Shown here: piece after piece, positions 8,282 to 16,232 of the stretch
Layout of the letters: each line of letters starts with the position of its first letter
Position numbering within the stretch: position 1 is the first letter of the stretch
Origin: Bacteroidaceae bacterium
GTDB lineage: Bacteria; Bacteroidota; Bacteroidia; Bacteroidales; Bacteroidaceae
Length of the DNA stretch: 57,407 nucleotides
Assembly (NCBI GenBank): GCA_017429525.1
Contig: JAFROT010000001.1
Coordinates: 1 to 57,407, forward strand
Reading direction: 5' to 3'
Translations under genes and position numbers: made by a program
The notes under the pieces: generated by a model
Told to the model about the DNA's origin: nothing
Seen by the model: only the letters and a program-made list of their open reading frames with translations
The model's database searches: none

Positions 8282-8818
8282 ATGCTCTATTCAATTCGTA
8301 AATCTACGCTTGAAGATATCCCCGATCTGCTTCGTCTGGCGGAGGCCGCACGCGGCATTATGCGTAGCAGCGGTAATCTGGGGCAATGGGTTGGCGGTTA
8401 TCCGTCGGCCGATGTCTTTAAGGCTGATATCGAGCGAGGTTGCAGTTATCTGCTGACAGATGTCAAGGGGCTGGCAGCAGGGACATTTGCGTTCATTCCC
8501 AGTCCCGAGCCAACGTACGCAGCCATCTATGATGACGCGCTGCCTGGAGGTGAACTGATTCACGGGGCTTGGCTTGATGATGAGCCCTACTATGTCGTTC
8601 ATCGCATTGCCAGCCTGCCTGAGTGCCACGGCGTAATGCGTGCGCTCCTGGATTTCTGCTTCAGGCGTACCTGCAATCTCCGCATCGACACGCATCGCGA
8701 CAATCGGATTATGCAGCACCTGCTGGAGCGCTACGGATTCACGCGCTGCGGCATCATTTATCTAAATAACGGCGATGAACGGCTGGCTTATCAGAAGCAT
8801 TTGGCATTAACTAGTTAG
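8282..8818 (+). CDS. GNAT family N-acetyltransferase
   Basis: A 178-residue cytoplasmic acetyltransferase of the GNAT fold. The ATG at 8282 (MLYSIRKSTLEDIPDLLRLA) is the real start: the earlier in-frame codons translate the spacer and are rich in Arg, Phe and Ser. Family features are the N-terminal strand with ...IRKSTLEDIPDL, a central beta segment near YYVVHRIASLPECHGVM, and the C-terminal LRIDTHRDNRIMQHLLERYGF, which in GNATs closes the acetyl-CoA pocket. The substrate cannot be read from sequence. Confidence 0.85.
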   Translation: MLYSIRKSTLEDIPDLLRLAEAARGIMRSSGNLGQWVGGYPSADVFKADIERGCSYLLTDVKGLAAGTFAFIPSPEPTYAAIYDDALPGGELIHGAWLDDEPYYVVHRIASLPECHGVMRALLDFCFRRTCNLRIDTHRDNRIMQHLLERYGFTRCGIIYLNNGDERLAYQKHLALTS

Positions 8819-8827
8819 CGATTGGCC

Positions 8828-10261
8828 TCATTCCCAGCATTCTATGGCATCAGCCGTGCCGGGCAGGAGATTGCGATGGAAAACAGGGCTGTCTACGCCG
8901 CGACGCTTTTGGCTGCGGTAGTCATCGAGCAGGCGGAACGCGTAGTGACCGAGGGCGACTATTGCGACGAGATTGCAGGTGGTGAGGAGTGCCATGAAGA
9001 GGTCGCCGAGACTCCAAACAAGATCAAGCGTAGCGAGAGCACCGAATACGACGAAGACTCCGCCAGAGAGCAACCGGTAGATGGTCATCACACGGCGGTC
9101 GTTGGTGAGGAAACGGACATTGGCCTCGCCATAGTAGTAATTGCCGATAATGCTGGAGAAAGCGAAGAGGAAGATGGCAACCGCCACGAAGAAAGGTCCT
9201 GCCTGGCCAATCTCGCTCTGCAAGGCAGCCTGCGTCAATGCGATGCCGTTGAGCTCGGGAGTCGTGTAGAGTCCGCTGAGGAGGATGATGAAAGCCGTGC
9301 ACGAGCAGACCAAGAGCGTGTCGGTGAAGACGCCGAGAGCCTGAATGAGGCCTTGCTTGACTGGATGGCTGACAGCAGCAGTGGCCGCTGCGTTAGGTGC
9401 GCTGCCTTCGCCCGCTTCGTTCGAGAAAAGTCCGCGCTTAATGCCGATCATCATTGTGGCGCCGAGGCTACCGCCCGCCACTTGTTCGATGCCGAAAGCG
9501 TCGACTATAATCAGTCGCAGCACGTGAGGAAGCTGCTGGATATTTAATGCAATGACTACGATGGCGAGAATGAAATAGCCAATGGCCATTACGGGCACTA
9601 AGACGGAACTGACACGAGCGATGCGACGAATACCACCGAACACGATGAGTAGGGTAAGCGCGGCGATAGCCAGGCCTACGTGAAGGGGCGACCACCCGAA
9701 AGCCTCGTGAGCGGCGCTGCAGATGGTATTGGCCTGAATGGAGTTATAGGAGAGGCCGAACGTCAGCGTGATCAGTACGGCAAAGAGCACCGACATCCAG
9801 CGGCCCGAACGGCGTAGCCATGCAAAGCGACTTAGGGGCAGGCCGCGACGGATGTAGTAGGCTGGTCCTCCGATGAACGACTCCTCATGGCGCTGCTTGA
9901 ACAACTGTCCGAGCGTCGACTCAACGAAAGCCGTGGCTGCCCCGATGAGGGCAATTAACCACATCCAAAATACTGCCCCCGGGCCCCCCACGGCGATTGC
10001 CGTGGCTACGCCAGCAAGGTTGCCAGTGCCCACGCGCGTAGCTACTGAGACGGCAAATGCCTGAAACGAAGATACATGCTTGTGATGGCGCTCGGAGGAC
10101 ACGGAGCTGTCGGTGAGCAGGCTGAACATCTCACCAACCATTCGGAACTGTACGAAACGCGTGCGCCACGTGAACCAGAGGCCGCAACCGATGAGGGCGG
10201 CAATCAACACGTAAGCCCAGATGGCGTCGCCCAACTGGATAAGGAAGTCGACAAGCGTCAT
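8828..10261 (-). CDS. AGCS family sodium:alanine/amino-acid symporter
   Basis: A 477-residue inner-membrane carrier of the alanine-or-glycine:cation symporter family, importing small neutral amino acids with Na+. About ten hydrophobic segments are visible. Family motifs include the N-terminal GCGLWFTWRTRFVQFR, SVATRVGTGNLAGVATAIA near residues 70-88, and SNEAGEGSAPNAAATA near 280-295. Length is normal for the family. It follows the DUF5009 gene by 13 bases on the same strand, so the two are probably cotranscribed. The Na+-coupled assignment rests on family membership. Confidence 0.93.
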   Translation of the reverse strand: MTLVDFLIQLGDAIWAYVLIAALIGCGLWFTWRTRFVQFRMVGEMFSLLTDSSVSSERHHKHVSSFQAFAVSVATRVGTGNLAGVATAIAVGGPGAVFWMWLIALIGAATAFVESTLGQLFKQRHEESFIGGPAYYIRRGLPLSRFAWLRRSGRWMSVLFAVLITLTFGLSYNSIQANTICSAAHEAFGWSPLHVGLAIAALTLLIVFGGIRRIARVSSVLVPVMAIGYFILAIVVIALNIQQLPHVLRLIIVDAFGIEQVAGGSLGATMMIGIKRGLFSNEAGEGSAPNAAATAAVSHPVKQGLIQALGVFTDTLLVCSCTAFIILLSGLYTTPELNGIALTQAALQSEIGQAGPFFVAVAIFLFAFSSIIGNYYYGEANVRFLTNDRRVMTIYRLLSGGVFVVFGALATLDLVWSLGDLFMALLTTCNLVAIVALGHYAFRLLDDYRSQKRRGVDSPVFHRNLLPGTADAIECWE

Positions 10262-10274
10262 AGGTTGACTTTTG

Positions 10275-11372
10275 TTAGACTTTTAAGAAAATGCGATGAC
10301 GATAAAGCACATAAAGTAGGAGCCAGCAGACAGCGATGTAAGCGGCAGCCGAGAAGAATGGCTGCGACTGTTCGGGCAGCAGGCCGATGAGCCCGCCACA
10401 GATCTTGTCGGCCGTGAACTGGACGTTAATGAACTTCTGCGCCAGATAAATCGTAATGGAGTTGAGGCCGATGACCGTGAAGAAGGGTGTCCAACGGTTC
10501 CATCCGCGTACGTCTATTATATAATAGAAGATAGCGAAGAGAGCAAGGCTGTAGGCTGCCACGACAAGGACGAACGTACTGGTCCACAACTTCTTGTTAA
10601 TGGGGAAATCGAGACTCCAGAGCATTCCTATGGCGAGCAAAATGCCTGCGGCAATAAGCATGGCAACCACTTTTCGGTTGGGCGTCAGCGATGGGCGCTG
10701 TAGCTGTACCCATTGGCCTGTGAACATGCCGAGCAGCGCGGTAGCGATGGCGGGTATCGTGCTGAGAATACCTTCGGGGTCAATGTTTCCATAGATGAGA
10801 CGACCAGGCAGGAGGATGCGATCGATGTAGCCGACGATACTGCCTTGAGCGCTGTAGACGTCCTGCCCCATAGCGTCGGGGGCGGGGATGAAGCGTACGA
10901 CGAGCCAGTAGCCTACCAGTAGCGCCGCCGTGATGAAAGCACGCGAACGCGTTGATGTGTGCAGGTAGATGAGCGCTCCGAACATCCAGACCAAACCGAT
11001 GCGCCCAAGAACACTGGCATAGCGCGCATCGGCGAAATTCCAATGCTCGAGCAGGCCATTGTAGATCACGCCTAGTAGGACGAGCGTCAAGCCGCGGCGG
11101 ATTATCTTCCAGTGGATGGCGCCTTCGCTGCGCCCCGAGTTTCGCTGTTTTTTCAGCGAGAAGGGGAAAGCGATGCCGGCGATGAATAGGAAGAGAGGGA
11201 AAATCGTGTCGTGATGAGCAAGGCCATGCCACTCGACATGAGTCATTTGCACGGCGAGTGCATCGGTGAAAGTGCCCGGGAACCAAGTGGCAAGGGCCGC
11301 GATGAGGGCGGAACCGCCCATGATGAAAAACATATCGAAGCCGCGGAGGGCATCAAGAGATTGTAGGCGCAT
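10275..11372 (-). CDS. DUF5009/NagX-like multi-pass membrane protein
   Basis: A 365-residue membrane protein with about ten hydrophobic helices, beginning with MRLQSLDALRGFDMFFIMGG. This N-terminus is the hallmark of the DUF5009/heparan-alpha-glucosaminide acetyltransferase-like group, found next to carbohydrate genes in Bacteroidetes and related to NagX. The helix carrying HVEWHGLAHHDTIFPLFLF near residues 45-63 holds the conserved His-Asp of the acyltransfer site. It may transacetylate amino sugars across the inner membrane or act as a transporter. The family's activity is not settled. It heads a two-gene operon with the AGCS symporter. Confidence 0.8.
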   Translation of the reverse strand: MRLQSLDALRGFDMFFIMGGSALIAALATWFPGTFTDALAVQMTHVEWHGLAHHDTIFPLFLFIAGIAFPFSLKKQRNSGRSEGAIHWKIIRRGLTLVLLGVIYNGLLEHWNFADARYASVLGRIGLVWMFGALIYLHTSTRSRAFITAALLVGYWLVVRFIPAPDAMGQDVYSAQGSIVGYIDRILLPGRLIYGNIDPEGILSTIPAIATALLGMFTGQWVQLQRPSLTPNRKVVAMLIAAGILLAIGMLWSLDFPINKKLWTSTFVLVVAAYSLALFAIFYYIIDVRGWNRWTPFFTVIGLNSITIYLAQKFINVQFTADKICGGLIGLLPEQSQPFFSAAAYIAVCWLLLYVLYRHRIFLKV

Positions 11373-11494
11373 CGTTTTGAGAATTTTGCGTTGAAGGTTT
11401 ATTGCTCTTCGGGTAAAGAGCGAGCAAACTTGAGCGTAGAGTTTATGGTTGAAGGTTTATGGCTTATGACGGCGTTGCATACGTTTACAAGGGG

Positions 11495-11502
11495 CAAAGT
11501 TA
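11495..11502 (-). promoter_or_regulatory. -7 promoter element for the DUF5009-AGCS operon
   Basis: On the minus strand this reads TAACTTTG, matching TAnnTTTG. It would give a leader of about 115 bases before the DUF5009 start. The spacer contains a repeated TGAAGGTTTAT at about 11391 and 11451. Confidence 0.45.
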
Positions 11503-11587
11503 GTGTTTTTTGGATAAAAAACGAGAAAAGGGAAGCAGAAAAGTAACTTTTTGCCCTCAGATGGGACGTTTTCTTTATGATTCTTTG

Positions 11588-11595
11588 TACTTTTG
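11588..11595 (+). promoter_or_regulatory. -7 promoter element for the outer-membrane barrel gene
   Basis: TACTTTTG matches the Bacteroidetes -7 consensus. It ends only eight bases before the ATG at 11604, so transcription would start almost at that codon. Either the mRNA is nearly leaderless or translation begins at the ATG at 11625. Confidence 0.5.
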
Positions 11596-11603
11596 CGGTC
11601 GAA

Positions 11604-12317
11604 ATGCGAAACAAATTGTTAATAATGGCCTTCGCGTTGGGCATGTGCTATTCGGCGAAGGGGCAGGAGAAGGCTGAACTGACGCTGGGCACTGATGTGG
11701 TCAGCGAATATGTCTGGCGTGGCCTGCAGTTGGGAAGTGCCAGCTTTCAACCGACCTTAGGTGTGAGCTGGAAGGGTTTGAGCCTGACGGCTTGGGGGAG
11801 CGTGGGGTTAGTCGATAAGAACGACGCTCGCGAGATAGATCTCATCGGGGCTTACACGACGGGCAGCCTGAGCGTGGGCATCATCGACTATTGGTGCACG
11901 GACCCTTGTCCACAGTATTTTCGTTATAAGGCTCATGAGACGAGCCATGTCTTCGAGGCCTTTGTAGGCTATGACTTCGGTGTGCTGAGCCTCTCGTGGC
12001 AGACGAATTTCGCTGGAGCCGACGGAAGGAACAAGAGCGGTCATCGGGCCTATTCGTCCTACTTCGAATTGGCAGCCCCCTTCCATTTCGTAACCTGCAA
12101 CTGGCAGGCCTCGCTCGGCATAGTGCCGTGGGCAACAGATTATTATGAGGCTTCTAATTTCACGGTGACCAACATTAGCCTCAAGGCGACCAAGGAGATC
12201 CGATTCACGGATATATTCGGACTAGACGTGTTCGCTCAGTTGACGGCTAATCCCGAAGCCCGTAATGCGCATTTCGTGGCGGGCTTGAGTTGGAAATTGA
12301 GGAATGGAAATAATTAA
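11604..12317 (+). CDS. Outer-membrane beta-barrel protein of unknown function
   Basis: A 237-residue exported protein with signal peptide MRNKLLIMAFALGMCYSAKG. The mature part is a run of alternating amphipathic strands with aromatic ends (VVSEYVWRGLQLGSASFQPT, LSLTAWGSVGLVD) and ends in GLSWKLRNGNN. The SEYVWRG opening is typical of small Gram-negative outer-membrane channel-like proteins of the TIGR02001 type. No enzyme motif is visible. The ATG at 11604 gives the best signal peptide, although the nearby promoter would leave little leader, so 11625 is an alternative. The PSD-like lipoprotein gene follows by about 25 bases. Confidence 0.65.
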   Translation: MRNKLLIMAFALGMCYSAKGQEKAELTLGTDVVSEYVWRGLQLGSASFQPTLGVSWKGLSLTAWGSVGLVDKNDAREIDLIGAYTTGSLSVGIIDYWCTDPCPQYFRYKAHETSHVFEAFVGYDFGVLSLSWQTNFAGADGRNKSGHRAYSSYFELAAPFHFVTCNWQASLGIVPWATDYYEASNFTVTNISLKATKEIRFTDIFGLDVFAQLTANPEARNAHFVAGLSWKLRNGNN

Positions 12318-12342
12318 TGGACAAAGGACAATGAAAAATGAT

Positions 12343-13611
12343 ATGAAACGATTTAATATATTTTGGATTTTAGTTCTGTGCCTGCTCGGAAGCTGTGGCT
12401 TCGTGGCGTGTACGGACGATGACGAGATTGTTGTACCGGTTGAGGACCGACATACAGAAGCTACCCGTGCGCTGATGAATATCTGCGCAACGAACAGCGA
12501 GGTGAAGGGCTTGCTGGAGCATGCGATAGCGCAGGCGGCATCAATCAATCCCGACCGTGCCTACAACCCAGCGCAGACGTTGGATGAATTCTACGACTTT
12601 GTTGACTGGAACGTACGTCAGTTGCCTTGGGATGTGATGCCTACGATGGCACCGGGCGAATATGGAAGTTCACTTTATGGACGTACGGACCAGGGCATTG
12701 GCTATTTTTGGTTCATTGTGGATCAACCGCTCGACGAATTGCGCGACCGTGGTTTCTTCTATCCTACTGTGGAGTTTGTGGAGCCTTTTGCGTCTTGGCT
12801 GACCACATATACTCAGTCTTGGGGCAGCTTTCTGGACACCGAGGAGAGCTGGAATGATACCTATTATAATATGGTGCGTGACGATCCCGATTGGGGCTTA
12901 ACCGAGGGCTGGTATGGCGAAGGCAATCAATGGCGCACGTTCAATGAATTCTTCGCGCGTAAACTGGTATCGCCTGACGTACGTCCAATTGCTGACACCG
13001 AGGTGGTCGCGCCCGCTGATTCCTACCCGAAAGGCTTATGGACCATCGATGAAAACAATCAGATTGACTATCCCAAAGATCTGCAGGTGAAGACTGCACG
13101 TCTCTCAGATATAGGTCAGCTTATTGGTCCTGATTCTCGCTATAAGGATGCTTTTGCAGGAGGAACGCTCACGCATACTTTTCTTGATGTCAACTGCTAC
13201 CACCGTTACCACGCGCCCGTCGATGGCGTGCTGCGTGAACTGCGTCGCATCCCTGGCGTGGCGGCAGGCGGTGGCTATACGCTTTGGGATGACTCGGAAA
13301 AGCTTTATTATTACGTCAATGACCTTGGATTCCAAATGGTTGAGACGCGCGCCTGTGCAATCTTCGAGACTGATGACTTCGGACTTGTAGCGATGCTGCC
13401 GGTTGGGATGTCGCAGATCTGCAGTGTCAACTGGGTGCCCGAACTGCATGTCGGTCAGCGTCTGCAGCGTGGCGATGAGATGGGATTCTTCCAATTTGGA
13501 GGCTCTGACATTATCCTGATTTTCCAGCGTGGCGTGGACGTCGAGATAGTTCACGACGGCAGCCTAACCCTTATGGGCGAGCCTTATGCGCGGTTGAAGC
13601 GGGCTTCATGA
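12343..13611 (+). CDS. Phosphatidylserine decarboxylase-like lipoprotein
   Basis: A 422-residue protein of the phosphatidylserine decarboxylase superfamily, but built as an exported lipoprotein. The ATG at 12343 starts a signal peptide (MKRFNIFWILVLCLL) with a lipobox Cys followed by acidic residues (CTDDDE), a pattern that in Bacteroidetes can direct lipoproteins to the cell surface. Family motifs in order are FNEFFARKLV near residue 205, VVAPADSYPKG near 223, NCYHRYHAPVDG near 285, and FGGSDIILIF with Ser388 where PSD proenzymes self-cleave to form the pyruvoyl group. The canonical GST is GSD here. The roughly 130-residue N-terminal extension is not part of classical PSD. Bacterial PSD normally works on the inner leaflet, so the substrate of this exported form is unknown. 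Confidence 0.75.
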   Translation: MKRFNIFWILVLCLLGSCGFVACTDDDEIVVPVEDRHTEATRALMNICATNSEVKGLLEHAIAQAASINPDRAYNPAQTLDEFYDFVDWNVRQLPWDVMPTMAPGEYGSSLYGRTDQGIGYFWFIVDQPLDELRDRGFFYPTVEFVEPFASWLTTYTQSWGSFLDTEESWNDTYYNMVRDDPDWGLTEGWYGEGNQWRTFNEFFARKLVSPDVRPIADTEVVAPADSYPKGLWTIDENNQIDYPKDLQVKTARLSDIGQLIGPDSRYKDAFAGGTLTHTFLDVNCYHRYHAPVDGVLRELRRIPGVAAGGGYTLWDDSEKLYYYVNDLGFQMVETRACAIFETDDFGLVAMLPVGMSQICSVNWVPELHVGQRLQRGDEMGFFQFGGSDIILIFQRGVDVEIVHDGSLTLMGEPYARLKRAS

Positions 13612-13690
13612 GAGTCAGTATTTCATCTTCCGTCAATAATAAAAATGGATTAAAAAGAATAAAAAGAAAGGTCGGTTCAGATATTCTTCG

Positions 13691-13698
13691 TATCTTTG
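13691..13698 (+). promoter_or_regulatory. -7 promoter element for the first PP2C/kinase gene
   Basis: TATCTTTG matches TAnnTTTG exactly and lies 30 bases upstream of the ATG at 13729. The -33 region is not obvious (GGTCGGTTC lies nearby). Confidence 0.6.
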
Positions 13699-13728
13699 CA
13701 CCGAAAAAGCAAAGAATAACGCCGAAAA

Positions 13729-16152
13729 ATGGATTTTAAAAAGAGGTTGAATACGTCTGTAGCCATGCGGACTACGTTCCTGGTGTTGCTGATGATCGCA
13801 ATCATCTTAATGGTGTTTGCGTTCTGGCAGTCACATCAGGTGCGCACGGTTGTGGTCTCCGAGGTTCAACGTCAGGCCAGTCGTTCTATGGACAATGCCA
13901 TTGGTACCATCAGCGACCGACTCTCGGATGTCGAAACCGCTTTGGAGACAACAGCAGGCTATGCAGATGTCTTTGCCAAGGATGAACAATCATGTTATCA
14001 GCTGATAGAGCGACTGATCACACATAACAATGACATCGCTGCGGTGACGCTGCTCTATCGCAATGAATTCTTCCCAAAGCAAGGCCGGTACTATGCGCCT
14101 ACCGTCTATCGCGATTATGAATCGAAAAAAATATTCACCGATGAGATAGGTGGTCCCGAACACGATTTCTGCTACTTGGAGACCGATAGCAACTGGATTT
14201 ATACCAATAAGTTGCGTCGAGGCTACTGGTGCTTGCCTTATTTGGATTCGATGTCGACCAAGCGACCGATGGTCACTTATTCTGTACCTCTCTACGAACC
14301 TGATAGTACCATCTACGCTGTGCTTTGTGCCGACGTCGACCTGAATTGGGTCAAGGGTATCATGGACGAGGCCAAGCCTTATCCTTACTCGCGCGTGAGT
14401 GTCGTCAGTCGCGACCAACGATATATCTGCCATCCCGACTCGTCGTGTATTCTCAATGTCAATGCCTTAGAGTATGCACAGCAGAAGGGCGGTCGGAAAT
14501 CGTTGGAATTGGTTCGACGCATGCTTCGCTGGGAGCGTGGCAGCGACACAATGAAAATAAACTTCTTGGCTTCTCCCACTCTCGAAGGTGCGTCGGATGA
14601 CGGCAACGAAGCTGATTGGGCAACAGGGACCGTTGTCATTTATTATGCTCCAGTTGATCATGTGATGTGGTCCGTCAGTTTCACTATTCCCGAAAGTAAG
14701 ATATTCGAGACTCCCAACAAGCTGAAGAACAATATGCTGTTGACGTTCTTGTTCACGCTCTTGGTGGCGGCTGTCCTCCTGTATGTCATCATCCATCGTG
14801 AGTTGCGACCGCTGAAGGATCTGGCTGACTCGACGCGTGAAATGGCTAAGGGACGTTTTGATGTTCCGCTTCCTGTCATCAGTCGTAGCGATGAAATCGG
14901 TCATCTGCGGCAGTCGTTCTCGGATATGCAGATCTCTCTCGCGCATTATGTCAGCGAGTTGCAGCAGACGACTGCTCAGAAGGCGTCGATGGAGAGCGAA
15001 CTGAAAGTGGCCAGCAGTATTCAGATGTCCATGCTGCCCAAGATATTCCCGCCTTATCCCGAGCGCGATGATCTGGAAATCCTCGGGCAACTGACCCCTG
15101 CCAAGGGCGTCGGAGGTGATATCTACGACTTCTATATTCGCGACGAAAAACTCTTTTTCTGTATCGGTGACGTATCGGGAAAAGGCGTACCTGCGGCACT
15201 GGTCATGGTGGTGACGCGAGCGTTGTTCCGCACGATCTCTGCTCATGAGGCATCGCCCGAGCGGGTGTTGGCACAAATGAATGAAACCCTTTCAGAACAG
15301 AACGAATCGAATATGTTTGTGACGCTGTTCATGGGCGTCCTCGACCTGCCAACAGGGCGTTTGCGTTGCTGCAATGCCGGACATGATATTCCGCTTTTGG
15401 TTGGCAATCAAGTTGCTTTCATGCAAGTCGATTCGAACATTCCTCTGGGCGTGATGGAATGGAAATATACGGCGCAGGAAATGCTCATCCAACCGCAAAC
15501 GACGGTTTTCCTTTACACCGATGGCGTGACCGAGGCCGAGGACGCCACTCATGGGCAGTTCGGTGAGCAACGCATGCTGGAGGTCGCGCGTCAGTCGCTG
15601 GCTGATGGGCAGTATCGTCCAGAAGCTCTGCTGGTACGTATGCAGGAGGCTGTTAGCCTGTTCGTTGATGGTGCAGAGCAGAGCGATGACTTGACGATGC
15701 TCGGCATCCAATATACTAAGGAACAGCGTGCTGTTCGGCTGCAGCGCGAGATAACTCTTCCCAATGATGTGCAGACGGTGCCGCAGCTGGCAGCATTCGT
15801 CGATGGCGTCTGCGAGGAGTTAGGCTTTGATATGTCGACGACGATGCAAATGAATCTGGCTCTTGAAGAGGCTGTTGTCAATGTAATGAACTATGCTTAT
15901 CCTGCCGGTACACGGGGCGATATCCATATTGAGGCACAAGCAAATGACGTACGGCTGAAATTCACGATCACCGACAGCGGCACGCCCTTCGACCCCACTG
16001 CGAAAGAGGATATCGATACGACCCTCTCGGCCGAGGACCGACCCATCGGAGGGCTTGGCATCTTCCTCGTGCGCGAGATGATGGATTCAATCAACTATGA
16101 GCGTGTCGATGGACAAAATGTCCTGACGCTACGCAAGAAACTTGGTAGTTGA
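13729..16152 (+). CDS. Membrane sensor with HAMP, SpoIIE/PP2C phosphatase and RsbW-like kinase domains
   Basis: An 807-residue partner-switching regulator. A transmembrane helix at about 13-33 is followed by a dCache-like extracytoplasmic sensor at about 40-325, a second helix at about 335-356 and a HAMP domain at about 357-410. A SpoIIE/PP2C serine phosphatase at about 430-650 has metal-binding acids in VGGDIYDFY, GDVSGKGVPAAL and QSDDLTML. An anti-sigma-type ATPase (RsbW/SpoIIAB fold) at about 665-803 has an N-box in LALEEAVVNVMNYAYP, a G1 box in DSGTPFDP and a G2 box in GGLGIFLV. By analogy with RsbU/RsbW, the phosphatase would dephosphorylate and the kinase phosphorylate a STAS protein, so both opposing activities sit on one chain. 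The next gene is a close paralogue that lacks the HAMP. Confidence 0.9.
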   Translation: MDFKKRLNTSVAMRTTFLVLLMIAIILMVFAFWQSHQVRTVVVSEVQRQASRSMDNAIGTISDRLSDVETALETTAGYADVFAKDEQSCYQLIERLITHNNDIAAVTLLYRNEFFPKQGRYYAPTVYRDYESKKIFTDEIGGPEHDFCYLETDSNWIYTNKLRRGYWCLPYLDSMSTKRPMVTYSVPLYEPDSTIYAVLCADVDLNWVKGIMDEAKPYPYSRVSVVSRDQRYICHPDSSCILNVNALEYAQQKGGRKSLELVRRMLRWERGSDTMKINFLASPTLEGASDDGNEADWATGTVVIYYAPVDHVMWSVSFTIPESKIFETPNKLKNNMLLTFLFTLLVAAVLLYVIIHRELRPLKDLADSTREMAKGRFDVPLPVISRSDEIGHLRQSFSDMQISLAHYVSELQQTTAQKASMESELKVASSIQMSMLPKIFPPYPERDDLEILGQLTPAKGVGGDIYDFYIRDEKLFFCIGDVSGKGVPAALVMVVTRALFRTISAHEASPERVLAQMNETLSEQNESNMFVTLFMGVLDLPTGRLRCCNAGHDIPLLVGNQVAFMQVDSNIPLGVMEWKYTAQEMLIQPQTTVFLYTDGVTEAEDATHGQFGEQRMLEVARQSLADGQYRPEALLVRMQEAVSLFVDGAEQSDDLTMLGIQYTKEQRAVRLQREITLPNDVQTVPQLAAFVDGVCEELGFDMSTTMQMNLALEEAVVNVMNYAYPAGTRGDIHIEAQANDVRLKFTITDSGTPFDPTAKEDIDTTLSAEDRPIGGLGIFLVREMMDSINYERVDGQNVLTLRKKLGS

Positions 16153-16232
16153 GCGTTATTGAAAGTTGAAAATGGCAAAAAAAGAAATCGCTCACGGCGT
16201 GTTAAGAACCTAACCGATAGTTGTGCTCTAAT

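Noticed and set aside
12304-12342. Earlier in-frame starts for the PSD-like lipoprotein
   Set aside because: The sequence TAATGGACAAAGGACAATG is a simple spacer repeat type and overlaps the previous gene; the ATG at 12343 begins the signal peptide directly.
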